The notes below the pieces were generated by a model. It was not told the DNA's origin. It ran no database searches and worked only from the letters and a program-made list of their open reading frames with translations. Positions 27,096-36,577 of a DNA stretch of 64,000 nt are shown here, in pieces. This stretch comes from SAR86 cluster bacterium (lineage in GTDB: Bacteria; Pseudomonadota; Gammaproteobacteria; Magnimaribacterales; Magnimaribacteraceae), in NCBI GenBank assembly GCA_022447065.1, contig JAKUUM010000002.1, positions 62,001-126,000 of the forward strand, in the 5' to 3' direction. Within the stretch, counting starts at the first letter, position 1. Each line of letters starts with the position of its first letter. Position numbers and translations under genes: made by a program.

Positions 27096-28448
27096 TTATA
27101 CCTTCAATTCATCAGCTATAAAATCCATACCAGTAGATCTAGATCCCTTAACTAAAATTATAGATTCTTTAGAGATATTAGTATTTATGTAATCTAACAA
27201 TTCTACTTTTGAAGAGAAGCTTTTACCTATCTTAGGAATATGACTTAAACCTTCCTTCCATAATTTACCTATGCATAAAAATTCTTCCACCTTTCCATCA
27301 GCATACTTGCAAATTTTTTCATGATAGTAAACTTGATCTTTACCCAATTCAGCCATCTCGCCAGCAATAAATATTCTTTTCTTATCAGTTAAGTCCCCCA
27401 AAACATCTAGTGATTTTTTCATAGAGTCTGGGTTAGCATTGTAAGAATCATCAATGACAAGAGCTCCTCTTAAAGCTTTATGCACTTCCATTCTTCTGCT
27501 CGGATAAACCACATTCCTTAAAGTTTTACTAATCTTCTCTAGATCTATATTGAGGGCAAAACATACTGCTAAAGCTGAACATGCATTCATAGAATTATGA
27601 ATCGCTATCCCATTCATGACACAATGAATTGTCTTCTGTGGAGAATTTAAATTGAAAGAGATTTGGTCCTTAGAAAAATTTGTTTCAATATTACTTAAAA
27701 AAATATCCGAATTTTCATTAGATCCAAATGTAATAATTCTCTTAGTTCCACATTTTTCCTTCCAATAAGAATAAAACTCTGAGTCTCTAGGTAGAATAGC
27801 AGTCCCATTTTCCTTTAAGTGCTTAAGAATGTTACTTTTTTCTTCTGCCACCTTCCCCTTTGACTTTAGTTTCTCTAAATGAGAAGAAACTGCATTGGTT
27901 ATTAAGGCTATATCAGGCAAAACCTTAGCTGATAACTTATTAATCTCACCTGGAGAATTTGTACCAATTTCTATAACTGCATAAGCATTAAATTCTTGCA
28001 GAGAAGCTAATGTAAGTGGTACTCCTATGTGGTTGTTTTTATTTCCCTTGGTTCTATGGCAATGACCTTCAGAAGAAAGTAACGTATAAATAATATCTTT
28101 CGTAGTGGTTTTTCCATTACTACCAGTTATCCCAATAACATTACCTTTAAACTGCTTTCTATTCTGGGTACCTAAGTTATCTAAAAATTCATAACAATCA
28201 TCTACAAGTATGTATGGTCTCCCTAGAGAAATATCCTTTTCTATCACAAAAGCTGAGGCTCCTTTTTCTTCAGCTTGTTTTACATAATCATGACCATCTT
28301 TGTAATGTCCTTTAAGAGCTACAAATACATCTTTAGGTTTTAGAGTCCTGGAGTCTATACTTATATCTTTAAAGTTCTCCTCGCCAGTACCTCCTATAAC
28401 TTTCCTTCCTACTTTTTTAGCTATAGATGCTAGAGTTTCATTTTTCAT
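27096..28448 (-). CDS. murF: UDP-MurNAc-tripeptide--D-Ala-D-Ala ligase
   Basis: The 450-residue protein has the N-terminal '[20 protein letters not shown]', ATP loop '[16 protein letters not shown]' and '[20 protein letters not shown]', the MurF signature. It adds the D-Ala-D-Ala made by Ddl. It starts four bases after the murE stop and ends two bases before mraY. Confidence 0.96.
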   Translation of the reverse strand: MKNETLASIAKKVGRKVIGGTGEENFKDISIDSRTLKPKDVFVALKGHYKDGHDYVKQAEEKGASAFVIEKDISLGRPYILVDDCYEFLDNLGTQNRKQFKGNVIGITGSNGKTTTKDIIYTLLSSEGHCHRTKGNKNNHIGVPLTLASLQEFNAYAVIEIGTNSPGEINKLSAKVLPDIALITNAVSSHLEKLKSKGKVAEEKSNILKHLKENGTAILPRDSEFYSYWKEKCGTKRIITFGSNENSDIFLSNIETNFSKDQISFNLNSPQKTIHCVMNGIAIHNSMNACSALAVCFALNIDLEKISKTLRNVVYPSRRMEVHKALRGALVIDDSYNANPDSMKKSLDVLGDLTDKKRIFIAGEMAELGKDQVYYHEKICKYADGKVEEFLCIGKLWKEGLSHIPKIGKSFSSKVELLDYINTNISKESIILVKGSRSTGMDFIADELKV

Positions 28449-28452
28449 AGTT

Positions 28453-29952
28453 TTACATGCTCTCTAGAAATTTTTTTACTTCTTCATGATCACTAAAGGG
28501 AAGTTTTCTTCCTGAAATATCTTGATAACTTTCATGCCCCTTACCAGCAATTAAGAGAATATTTTTTTCATTATTTTGCTCAATCTCCCTAAGACAAAAA
28601 GAAATAGCTTTTTCTCTATTGGGAATTATTTTAACCTTTAAATTATTTCTTAAGCCTTGACGAATTCCATTAATAATATCCATTTCACTCTCAGTTCTAG
28701 GGTTGTCATTAGTTATTATCAGAAAATCAGATAACTCTCCTGCAACCTCTCCCATTAGAGGTCTTTTATCTTTATCCCTATCTCCTCCACAACCAAAAAT
28801 ACACCATATGTTTGTTTTCTTAAAAGCATCCTTCAATTCTATTAATGAGCTTTTTAAAGCTTCTGGAGTATGGGCATAATCAACGAAACAATTATTTTTT
28901 TTGCTTAAAGGTATCAATTCCATTCTACCTTCGGGGAAATCTAGGTCTTTTAATAAAGGGTAGACTTTATCTAAATTAAATCCTCTAGTTATAAAAGATG
29001 CTATTGCACAAATAACATTAGATGCCAAAGGTCTCGAAATTGTATTTAGAGAAAAATGGATCTCTTTATTGGGTGTGTTAAGAGCTACATTTAATTTTCT
29101 GTCTTTTTTTCTAGAGAAAGAGTAGTAAAAGTCTGATTCTTCACTATTAGAAACTGTAAAAACTGAACAAGATTCTTTGTTCTGAATTAATTCTTTATAG
29201 ATTTCTTTACCTAATATGTTATCAATATTTAAGATTACATTTTTTGGCTTTAGTTCAGTAAAAAGCTTTTTCTTAGCGTTTTTATAACTTTCAAAATTTT
29301 TGTGATAGTCCAAATGATCATGAGAAAAACTAGTTAAAATTGCTGTATCTATTGAAGTACCAGCAATTCTGGCCTGCTCTAACCCATGTGAAGAAGCCTC
29401 AAAAGCTACTTGCTTGGAATCTTTATGGACCATTTCAAAGAAGGATCGCTGTAAATTAATAGGATTAGGTGTTGTTAAAGAAGAAGGCTTAGTTATATTT
29501 TTTCCATCTAAAGAAATTCCTATGGTACTGATGTAGCCACATTGAAGATTAATCAGTTTTGCTATTTGAGAAATTAGTTCAACGCAAGAAGTTTTCCCAT
29601 TAGTACCGGTTACGCAAAAGGTTTCTAGATTCTGAGAAGGATTGTTGTAGAACCTTGAAGAAATAATCCCTAAAGATTCTTTTAAGTCTGGTAAATAGAG
29701 AATCTTTGAATCTTTTAAATGTTTGCTATCCGTTAAAACAGCCGAAGCTCCTCTACTAAATGCTTCATCAATGAAGTCATTTCCATCTAGCTTTTCACCC
29801 TTTAAAGCAAAGAAAAGAAAATTTTCATATATTTCTCTACTATCAAGACTAATTCCTTTAATAGATATTTCATTCAACCCCTTAAAGCTTTCTTCATAGA
29901 GTCCATCTAAAAGAACATCTAGATTTATAGATTTAGCTGAGATCTTTTTCAT
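28453..29952 (-). CDS. murE: UDP-MurNAc-L-Ala-D-Glu--meso-diaminopimelate ligase
   Basis: The 499-residue Mur ligase has 'GISLDSREIYENFLFFALKG', ATP loop 'FCVTGTNGKTSCVELISQ', 'FVDYAHTPEALKSSL' and 'IITNDNPRTESEMDI'. The DNPR motif is the recognised determinant for meso-diaminopimelate, so DAP-type peptidoglycan is expected. It abuts the ftsI stop with a one-base overlap. Confidence 0.97.
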   Translation of the reverse strand: MKKISAKSINLDVLLDGLYEESFKGLNEISIKGISLDSREIYENFLFFALKGEKLDGNDFIDEAFSRGASAVLTDSKHLKDSKILYLPDLKESLGIISSRFYNNPSQNLETFCVTGTNGKTSCVELISQIAKLINLQCGYISTIGISLDGKNITKPSSLTTPNPINLQRSFFEMVHKDSKQVAFEASSHGLEQARIAGTSIDTAILTSFSHDHLDYHKNFESYKNAKKKLFTELKPKNVILNIDNILGKEIYKELIQNKESCSVFTVSNSEESDFYYSFSRKKDRKLNVALNTPNKEIHFSLNTISRPLASNVICAIASFITRGFNLDKVYPLLKDLDFPEGRMELIPLSKKNNCFVDYAHTPEALKSSLIELKDAFKKTNIWCIFGCGGDRDKDKRPLMGEVAGELSDFLIITNDNPRTESEMDIINGIRQGLRNNLKVKIIPNREKAISFCLREIEQNNEKNILLIAGKGHESYQDISGRKLPFSDHEEVKKFLESM

Positions 29953-31601
29953 TAAGAACCTGATTCTAGAGTATGTAAAGATTGTCCAACCACTCTTGAA
30001 AAAATCGGAGCAGCTATGGTACCTCCTGAATGTTCTTCTTTTGTTAGTCCATGTAAAACTATAACACCTAAGAGAATCGGGTCATTAGCTGGAACAAACC
30101 CTGAGAAACTAGCTGAATATGACTTCTTTCCATTTTTTTTCTTCTTCTCAGCGGTTCCTGTCTTTCCAGCTACTTTCTTGCCTTCTATCCTTGCTCTTCT
30201 TGCAGTTCCTGATTTTGAATTTACTGTTTCGATCATCATGTTATTAATAAACCTCGTTGTATCTTCAGAAAGAACTCTAAAATCTGGTTTTGGACTAGTT
30301 AACTCCTCATCATAGAAAAGGGTTAGTTCTTTAAAAACTCCCTTATTTGCAAATACCTGAAAAGCTTGAGCAATCTGAAGTGTACTCATTGAAATTCCAT
30401 ATCCATAACAGGAACTAACTTTATCTCTGTTGCTAAGAGAAGAGGCTTCAGGTAGGAAACCTTCTCTTGAGGGTATTAATATGTTTGAAGGTCGACTTCC
30501 TAGACCAAAATTTGAAAAGAAATCAATTAAATATTTGGATTCCTGATCTTTGCATAACATAACCATTCCAACATTACTCGAATAAGAAATAATGTCAGAT
30601 AAGCCTAAAGTTCCATAATCTCTAAAGTCACTAGTTTTATAACCACCATACTCTATCCACCCAGGAGAAGTATTGATTTTTATATTGCGATCAACCTTTC
30701 CTGAATTCACAATTGCTGCCATTGCTAATGGTTTAAGTACAGAACCGGGTTCAAAAACATCTATTGTCGCCCTATTCCTAAAGACACTCAGATCCTTAAT
30801 ATCACTTCTATCAGAAGGATTGAAGGAAGGATAGTTAGTTAAAGAAAGTATATGTGCTGTTTTTGGGTTAACTATGACAATACTTCCCGATTCAGCCCCA
30901 GAGTTTTCTACAGCTTTCTTTAATTCATGATAAGCAAGAGATTGCAAACGAATATCAATGGTAAGTTTCAAGTCTAAGCCTTCTTCAGCTGAGTTTCTTT
31001 CACCGTCAACAATACCAATGGGACTTCGGATGCCTGAGAAAACTCCATTCTTACCTTTCAACATTTTATTAAATACTAATTCTGCCCCTTGAATTCCCTT
31101 TCTATCTATATCAGTAATACCTACAACATGGGAACTAATCTCTAATTGAGGGTAACTCCTTCTAAGGTTTTGTTTAAAGAAAATTCCCTTTAAATTCATA
31201 TTTTGTAGTCTTCTTTTTTTTCCTTCTCCTATATGACGAATTATTTCTACGTGACCTCTTTTCTTTTTAAGTATTCTTTCTATTTTGTTTACTTCCATTT
31301 CTATAGAATCAGCTAGAAAATCAATCTCTAGTTGACTGGGTTTAAACAAATTAAGATCTGCTATCACCGTGTATCCTTTGACATCAAGTGCTAACAGCCT
31401 GTCGTTTCTATCTAATATTTTCCCCCTTTTTGCTGGAATAGAACTTTCTAATATTGTTCTCGAGTCAACTTGTTCTTTTATAAATTCATCTTGAAAGACT
31501 TGAAGATAAATTAGTTTTATTATTAAGAGAGTAAAACCAAGAAGGAAAAGAATTTGGATAAAGAATGATCTTCCAGAATAGTAAGTTACTCTAGAGATCA
31601 T
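29952..31601 (-). CDS. ftsI: Penicillin-binding protein 3 / FtsI septal transpeptidase
   Basis: The 549-residue class B PBP has one membrane helix (about 12-33), an N-terminal dimerisation domain with 'RGKILDRNDRLLALDV', and the transpeptidase triad: Ser287-Val-Leu-Lys290, Ser341-Ser-Asn343 and Lys480-Thr-Gly482. It crosslinks septal peptidoglycan with FtsW. Its neighbour upstream is ftsZ (13-base gap), not ftsL as in the canonical cluster. Confidence 0.97.
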   Translation of the reverse strand: MISRVTYYSGRSFFIQILFLLGFTLLIIKLIYLQVFQDEFIKEQVDSRTILESSIPAKRGKILDRNDRLLALDVKGYTVIADLNLFKPSQLEIDFLADSIEMEVNKIERILKKKRGHVEIIRHIGEGKKRRLQNMNLKGIFFKQNLRRSYPQLEISSHVVGITDIDRKGIQGAELVFNKMLKGKNGVFSGIRSPIGIVDGERNSAEEGLDLKLTIDIRLQSLAYHELKKAVENSGAESGSIVIVNPKTAHILSLTNYPSFNPSDRSDIKDLSVFRNRATIDVFEPGSVLKPLAMAAIVNSGKVDRNIKINTSPGWIEYGGYKTSDFRDYGTLGLSDIISYSSNVGMVMLCKDQESKYLIDFFSNFGLGSRPSNILIPSREGFLPEASSLSNRDKVSSCYGYGISMSTLQIAQAFQVFANKGVFKELTLFYDEELTSPKPDFRVLSEDTTRFINNMMIETVNSKSGTARRARIEGKKVAGKTGTAEKKKKNGKKSYSASFSGFVPANDPILLGVIVLHGLTKEEHSGGTIAAPIFSRVVGQSLHTLESGS

Positions 31602-31614
31602 AAAAAAAATAAAT

Positions 31615-32784
31615 TTAGTCCAATTGAGATCTTACAAAAGAAGGTATATCAAGAAATTCTTTTTCTTGCTTTTCTTTTTCTTTATTATCTGAGACCTTTT
31701 CTGATAAAGGAGGATTTTCTAAAAGCTGTCTTGCTGCATCACTTAAGGGAAGAGGAGTTCTTTCTGTTCTATCTTTATTTACCTTAACACCAGAAATATC
31801 TATTGGCTTTGTACTAGATAGAGAAGAACTTAAACCTGTAGCTATAACTGTCACTTTCAAGTCGTTACCTACAACTTCATCTATAACTGCGCCAGTTACT
31901 ATAATTGCATCTTCATCAGCAAATTTTTCTATGCAATCTCCTACAACTCTAATTTCTCCTAAAGTAATCTCAGTTCCAGCAGTTATATTAACTAATACAC
32001 CTTTAGCATCCTTTAGGCTTATGTCTTCTAATAACTTGCTATCTACTGCCTTTTCAGCTGCTATTCTAGCCCTATCTGGACCGGATCCTATTCCAGTACC
32101 CATCATAGCTGTTCCTCTTTCTGACATTACAGTTTTAACATCAGCAAAATCTACATTAATTAATCCAGGACACATTATGATATCTGAGATACCTCTCACT
32201 GCTCCTGCTAATACTTCGTTAGCTTCTTTAAAAGCTTCTATCATGGTGCAATCTTCACCCAGAACTTCTAGTAATTTTTGATTAGGTATAGTTATTAGAG
32301 AATCTACTTCCTCAATAAGTTCCTTAATTCCTTCTTTTGCTATCTTCATTCTTTTAGAACCTTCAAGCTCAAAGGGCTTAGTGACAACAGCTACAGTTAA
32401 AATATCTAATTCCTTAGCAACTTGAGCAACTATTGGTGCTGCACCTGTACCTGTACCTCCTCCCATACCTGCAGTAATAAAAACCATATCAGCTCCTTTT
32501 AACAACTCTCTTAATCTATCCCTGTCTTCGAGAGCAGCCTCTCTTCCTATCTCAGGATTGGCCCCTGCCCCCAACCCATCTGTAATATTTATTCCAAGAA
32601 TAAATTTATTAGGTGCAGAATTCTTATCCAAGGCCTGTTTATCAGTATTTATTGAGATGAACTCAGCTCCGTTTATTTTTGCTTCGACCATGTGTTGAAC
32701 GGCATTACCTCCTCCTCCTCCAACTCCAATTACTTTAATAACTGCATTGTCTTTATTTTCTTCTACTATTTCCCATTCACTCAT
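31615..32784 (-). CDS. ftsZ: Cell-division GTPase FtsZ
   Basis: The 389-residue tubulin homologue has '[19 protein letters not shown]', the GTP loop '[18 protein letters not shown]' and the T7 loop '[12 protein letters not shown]'. After a variable linker it ends in '[12 protein letters not shown]', the conserved tail that binds FtsA and ZipA. It forms the Z-ring. It lies 21 bases after ftsA, but the gene that follows is ftsI rather than lpxC. Confidence 0.98.
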   Translation of the reverse strand: MSEWEIVEENKDNAVIKVIGVGGGGGNAVQHMVEAKINGAEFISINTDKQALDKNSAPNKFILGINITDGLGAGANPEIGREAALEDRDRLRELLKGADMVFITAGMGGGTGTGAAPIVAQVAKELDILTVAVVTKPFELEGSKRMKIAKEGIKELIEEVDSLITIPNQKLLEVLGEDCTMIEAFKEANEVLAGAVRGISDIIMCPGLINVDFADVKTVMSERGTAMMGTGIGSGPDRARIAAEKAVDSKLLEDISLKDAKGVLVNITAGTEITLGEIRVVGDCIEKFADEDAIIVTGAVIDEVVGNDLKVTVIATGLSSSLSSTKPIDISGVKVNKDRTERTPLPLSDAARQLLENPPLSEKVSDNKEKEKQEKEFLDIPSFVRSQLD

Positions 32785-32805
32785 TCTTACCCCTTTTATA
32801 ATTAT

Positions 32806-34035
32806 CTAAAGATTTCCTCCAAACCACCTAGACAATCTATTGAAGATATTTTTATCTCGATGGATATAATTCATATGGTCTTCTTGCAGTTGTTTATGTC
32901 CATAAAGTAAGAGTCCTATTGAAGTTGCATAAACAGGATTGTGTATAACTTCAGTAAAACCACCAATAGTATTAGGTGAGCCCAATCTGACAGGTGCATG
33001 AAATACTTCTTCAGCAAGTTCAACTCCTCCTTCAACTTTTGATGCACCACCGGTGATGACCACACCAGCAGGAATAAGAGATTCAAATCCACTCAAACTT
33101 AACTTTTGTTGAGCCATGCTAAAGATCTCCACATACCTTCTTTCCAGGACATCTGCTAGCGACTGTCTTGATAATTCCCTTTCTGGCCTACCTCCCATAC
33201 CAGGAACCATAATCATCTCTTCAGCTTGCGTTAAGGAACTTACTGCACATCCGTATCTTTGCTTGATATCTTCAGCTTGAGTGGGTGGAGTTCTTAGGGC
33301 TTCAGCTATATCATTTGTTACATGATCTCCCGCTATAGGAATGACATCTGTAAAAGAAATTGCACCTTCGGTAAAAACTGCAATATCAGAAGTTCCACAA
33401 CCAATGTCTATTAAACAAACTCCAAGTTCTTTTTCATCATTTGTAAGAACGGAATAGCTAGAAGCCAATTGCTCTAACACAAAAGCTTCAATATCTAGGC
33501 CACATGCAGAAACGCACTTATGTATATTTTGAGAAGAATTTTCACTGCAAGTAACCAAATGAACTTTAGCTTCCAATCTAGCGCCAGCCATACCTAAAGG
33601 CTCTTTAATACCTTCTTGTTTATCAATTATGTAGTCTCTTGGCAAAACATGAAGTAACTTCTGATCTGCAGGAATAGCCATAGCTTGAGCGGTCTCAATA
33701 ACTCTATCTACATCCCCGTATTTCACTTCTCCATCTTTGATAGGTACTACTCCTTCTGAATTTAAACCTCTTATATGACTACCAGAAATACCAACATAAC
33801 AGGAGCTTATGTGACAACCCGCCATTGATTCAGCCTCTTGCATAGATTTTTTTATAGCTTGAGTTGTAGATTCAATATCAACAACAACTCCACTTCTTAT
33901 GCCCCTTGAAGGTTGGGTACCCAATCCTATCACCTCAATATCCCCTGCTTGTGTGGTTTCAGCCACCACTGCCACTACTTTTGAAGTACCAATATCCAAA
34001 CCTACAAGCATTTCATTAAGACTAATTCCACTCAT
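32806..34035 (-). CDS. ftsA: Cell-division actin-like protein FtsA
   Basis: The 409-residue protein has 'VGLDIGTSKVVAVVAE' (phosphate 1), the SHS2/1C domain ('YVGISGSHIRGLNSEGVVPI'), 'CLIDIGCGTSDIAVFTEG' and 'VITGGASKVEGGVELAEEVF'. The final residues 'NIFNRLSRWFGGNL' are the amphipathic helix that tethers FtsA to the membrane. It links FtsZ to the divisome and lies between ftsQ and ftsZ. Confidence 0.97.
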   Translation of the reverse strand: MSGISLNEMLVGLDIGTSKVVAVVAETTQAGDIEVIGLGTQPSRGIRSGVVVDIESTTQAIKKSMQEAESMAGCHISSCYVGISGSHIRGLNSEGVVPIKDGEVKYGDVDRVIETAQAMAIPADQKLLHVLPRDYIIDKQEGIKEPLGMAGARLEAKVHLVTCSENSSQNIHKCVSACGLDIEAFVLEQLASSYSVLTNDEKELGVCLIDIGCGTSDIAVFTEGAISFTDVIPIAGDHVTNDIAEALRTPPTQAEDIKQRYGCAVSSLTQAEEMIMVPGMGGRPERELSRQSLADVLERRYVEIFSMAQQKLSLSGFESLIPAGVVITGGASKVEGGVELAEEVFHAPVRLGSPNTIGGFTEVIHNPVYATSIGLLLYGHKQLQEDHMNYIHRDKNIFNRLSRWFGGNL

Positions 34036-34052
34036 TTTTTCTCCTTTGTACT

Positions 34053-34715
34053 TTAAAAAAGAATAGAAATTCCATTGTTATATCTAAAATCCATATTTCT
34101 GATATTATTAAGTTTTCCTGAGAACAGCTCGAACGAGATGAAATCCTCGAGACGTTCAAGCTGTTCCCGGAAACTCTTCTTACTAAAAGTTAATTTAGTT
34201 CCGCTCTGCGTAATTACCCTTAAATAACCATCTGAACTTAAATTAATTTCTTCTACAATTTCATCGTACCTATTGAGTTGGGCTTGTATTTGTCTAGAAA
34301 TGTCCAATAATTCAAGTCTTTCGGATTCAGGACCTCTTAAGATTAATAAATTAAGACTAGTATTATTAAATGAAGGATTAATTAACAACCCTGAATGAGT
34401 AAGGTATCTGCCATTCCCCCATTTTGCCAAAGGTAGATACTCTTTTACTTTGATATTATATTTATTATGCGATTTTCTTTTTGAGTGAAAGGCATTCACC
34501 CAAGTTTTTGTATACAACTCATTAGTAACATCTAAATAATCAATAGATTGATTTAACAGCAAACTTGAGACAGTATCCTTTATAACTTTTTGGTTTGATA
34601 GAATTTTGTGATCTGAAGATATAGAGATGTCAATCTCTTTGAAACCACTAGGATCAAATAATTCTGAGCACCCTAAAGTTAATACAATTAGCAAAAGTGG
34701 AATTAACTTATTCAT
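34053..34715 (-). CDS. ftsQ: FtsQ-like division protein with a lipoprotein-like N-terminus
   Basis: The 220-residue protein has only three residues before a hydrophobic stretch (4-15), which ends in Leu-Thr-Leu-Gly-Cys16-Ser. A POTRA-like region (about 24-92) and the FtsQ beta-domain follow, with 'VKEYLPLAKWGNGRYLTHSG' (90-109), 'LRGPE' (126-130), 'LTFSKKSFREQLERLEDFI' and the ending 'MDFRYNNGISILF'. FtsQ scaffolds FtsB and FtsL. E. coli FtsQ has about 25 cytoplasmic residues before its helix; here they are missing and no alternative upstream start exists because the ATG overlaps the ftsL stop. Identification rests on these motifs and the ftsL-ftsA context. Confidence 0.85.
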   Translation of the reverse strand: MNKLIPLLLIVLTLGCSELFDPSGFKEIDISISSDHKILSNQKVIKDTVSSLLLNQSIDYLDVTNELYTKTWVNAFHSKRKSHNKYNIKVKEYLPLAKWGNGRYLTHSGLLINPSFNNTSLNLLILRGPESERLELLDISRQIQAQLNRYDEIVEEINLSSDGYLRVITQSGTKLTFSKKSFREQLERLEDFISFELFSGKLNNIRNMDFRYNNGISILF

Positions 34716-35011
34716 GACTTAGACACTTCCTTAAATAGTGTTACCTGTTCTTTTAATAAAGGAGGCCTCATACCCAAACTTTCTGTGGCCTTCTTTCTTA
34801 TGGTTAATTGATTCCTGAAGTACTCTACTTCGTTTAATAAAAGGTTTGATTGAAAAGAGAGATCTTCTTGCTTTTTATTTAACTCTTCAATTTCTGAAAA
34901 AGAAATTCTAAAGTCGTAGACCTGTGACACTAAGTAGATAGAGCTAATTAATAGTCCAAATATTAGACTGCAGGCAATAACTTGTTTTTTCACGTTAAAC
35001 ATATCAATCAA
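34712..35011 (-). CDS. ftsL: Cell-division protein FtsL
   Basis: The 99-residue bitopic protein has a short cytoplasmic N-terminus, a membrane helix at about 11-30 and a periplasmic coiled coil, ending in 'ESLGMRPPLLKEQVTLF', similar to the conserved FtsL C-terminus. It forms the FtsQLB complex with FtsQ next door and FtsB at 13072-13437. It overlaps rsmH by eight bases and ftsQ by four. Confidence 0.9.
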   Translation of the reverse strand: MIDMFNVKKQVIACSLIFGLLISSIYLVSQVYDFRISFSEIEELNKKQEDLSFQSNLLLNEVEYFRNQLTIRKKATESLGMRPPLLKEQVTLFKEVSKS

Positions 35012-35891
35012 CCTTCTCCGCTACTCTTAAAATAGCACTCCTGCTTCTAGGGTTATTCTGAATTTCTTCTTTGTTCGGCCTTATATACTTTCTTCCTACC
35101 CTTTTAAAAGAAAACTTGTTTGCACCTATACTTTTCCCTTGTATAAATCTCTTGACTACTCTGTCTTCTATGGAGTGAAAACTAATAACAGCTAATCTAC
35201 CTCCTTTCTTCAAAATTTTCCCAGCAGCATCTAACACTTTCTTTAGCTCATCCATTTCAGAGTTAACCTCCATTCGAATGGCTCTAAATATGTTAGTAGC
35301 AGGATGTCTCTTAGAAGTTCTAGGTTTACAAGACATGATAATTTTAACTAGATCAAGTGTGGTGTGTATGGGAGTAATGTTTCTTTCATTACAAATTAAT
35401 TCTGCAATTTTCCGAGACTTTCTTTCTTCACCTTTTTCCCAAAAAACTTTCGCGATCTCTTCTTTAGTTGATTGATTGACCCAAGTTTCTGCAGAGATAT
35501 CGCTTGTCTGATCCATTCTCATATCTAATGGACCAAGAATTTGAAAACTAAAGCCTCTTTCAGGGTCATCTAATTGTTTAGAAGATAACCCTAAATCTAC
35601 AAGAATGCCGTCTACAGTTTCCTCATCAAAATGTCTTGTTAAATTCCCAAACTTATCGTTGATGAATGTAAACCTTGCATCTTGCTGACTAACTTCATTA
35701 GCAACTGCGACAGAACTCGGATCCCTATCTACAGCTGTAAGTTTTGCTTCAGAGCCTAAGCTTTTGAGAAGTGCTGAGGAATGGCCACCAAGTCCAAATG
35801 TACAATCAACATAATTTCCTTTTCTGTTGAGAATAAGGTTATTGATAACTTGCTCTACCATAACAGCCTCATGTTTTTTGTACTCCCTCAA
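35004..35891 (-). CDS. rsmH: 16S rRNA m4C1402 methyltransferase RsmH (MraW)
   Basis: The 295-residue protein has 'HEAVMVEQVINNLILNRKGN', 'CTFGLGGHSSALLKSLG' for S-adenosylmethionine binding, 'VDGILVDLGLSSKQLDDPER' and 'PATNIFRAIRMEVNSEMDEL'. RsmH modifies C1402 of 16S rRNA; its partner RsmI, acting on the same nucleotide, is encoded at 36942-37790. It overlaps mraZ by four bases. Confidence 0.97.
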   Translation of the reverse strand: MREYKKHEAVMVEQVINNLILNRKGNYVDCTFGLGGHSSALLKSLGSEAKLTAVDRDPSSVAVANEVSQQDARFTFINDKFGNLTRHFDEETVDGILVDLGLSSKQLDDPERGFSFQILGPLDMRMDQTSDISAETWVNQSTKEEIAKVFWEKGEERKSRKIAELICNERNITPIHTTLDLVKIIMSCKPRTSKRHPATNIFRAIRMEVNSEMDELKKVLDAAGKILKKGGRLAVISFHSIEDRVVKRFIQGKSIGANKFSFKRVGRKYIRPNKEEIQNNPRSRSAILRVAEKVD

Positions 35892-36367
35892 AAGGGAATC
35901 TCCTCTAAAACAGCTGGTAAATTTAAAAGTAAATCCTCCCCTTCAACCCGAAGCCCTGCTTCTTTCTTTTTCCAATTCTCTAAATTCCAGAGTTCAAATT
36001 TTGACCCCATTCCTATTAGTGCGACTTGTTTCTTTGCTTTCAGACCTGCAAAATCTCTTAAAAGCTGTGGAATTAACAATAGCATCCTCTCTGAAACTTT
36101 AAATTTTGAAACTGAAGCATTTCCTAAAATTTTCCATTGCATAGCTCTGGTTTTTTGATTTAAACCTCCTAAAGCCTCAAATTTAGAAGAAATCTCTTTC
36201 CATAACTTTCCAGGATAAATAAGTAAAGAAGGATATTGAGGGTCCTTGGTTACAGCAATACTACCTTCGCAACTCTGTCTTAAAAGATCCCGATACCTTG
36301 CAGGAATAACAATTCTACCTTTTATGTCTAAGGTAAGAAAACTAGATCCATAAATACTCAAACTCAC
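35888..36367 (-). CDS. mraZ: Transcriptional regulator MraZ
   Basis: The 159-residue protein has two AbrB-like SpoVT/MraZ repeats: 'GSSFLTLDIKGRIVIPARYR' and later 'VSKFKVSERMLLLIPQLLRD'. MraZ binds short direct repeats upstream of its own gene and represses the dcw cluster. It heads the cluster here as usual, and three 10-bp-spaced repeats lie upstream at 36416-36441. The C-terminal tail is slightly longer than in E. coli. Confidence 0.95.
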   Translation of the reverse strand: MSLSIYGSSFLTLDIKGRIVIPARYRDLLRQSCEGSIAVTKDPQYPSLLIYPGKLWKEISSKFEALGGLNQKTRAMQWKILGNASVSKFKVSERMLLLIPQLLRDFAGLKAKKQVALIGMGSKFELWNLENWKKKEAGLRVEGEDLLLNLPAVLEEIPF

Positions 36368-36415
36368 TCTTAATCCTATTTTTTTTAAAAAAGTCTGTTG
36401 AGGGTTACATTTCTA

Positions 36416-36441
36416 CACACTTACTCACACTTTGACACACT
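36416..36441 (-). promoter_or_regulatory. Three AGTGTG direct repeats at 10-bp spacing: probable MraZ operator
   Basis: On the minus strand AGTGTG occurs at 36441-36436, 36431-36426 and 36421-36416, exactly ten bases apart, with a degenerate fourth copy at 36411-36406. E. coli MraZ binds three TGGGN repeats with the same 10-bp period upstream of mraZ. Position, spacing and copy number fit; the core is different. Confidence 0.6.
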
Positions 36442-36468
36442 TTATTGACAAATACTAGCTATTGTCAA
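36439..36468 (-). promoter_or_regulatory. Candidate mraZ (dcw) promoter
   Basis: A perfect TTGACA -35 (36468-36463) is followed after 18 bases by TAAAGT (36444-36439), a four-of-six -10 match that overlaps the first AGTGTG repeat. MraZ bound to the repeats would cover the -10 and the start point, consistent with autorepression. Confidence 0.45.
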
Positions 36469-36491
36469 CTATTAAAGACACTCATTATCCC

Positions 36492-36519
36492 GGTACTTAA
36501 GTAATGGTATTTAAGTAAT
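36492..36519. repeat. Tandem 14-bp repeat between rnpB and mraZ
   Basis: Two adjacent copies, ggtacttaagtaat and ggtatttaagtaat, differ at one base. Each holds a TTAA-centred near-palindrome (acttaagt in the first). It lies about 24 bases upstream of the candidate mraZ -35. It may be a regulator site or a chance local duplication. Confidence 0.45.
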
Positions 36520-36577
36520 GATTATTAACAAAAATGGAACTCTTTTGAAAAAAGATTAATATTATCAAACACGTGGG

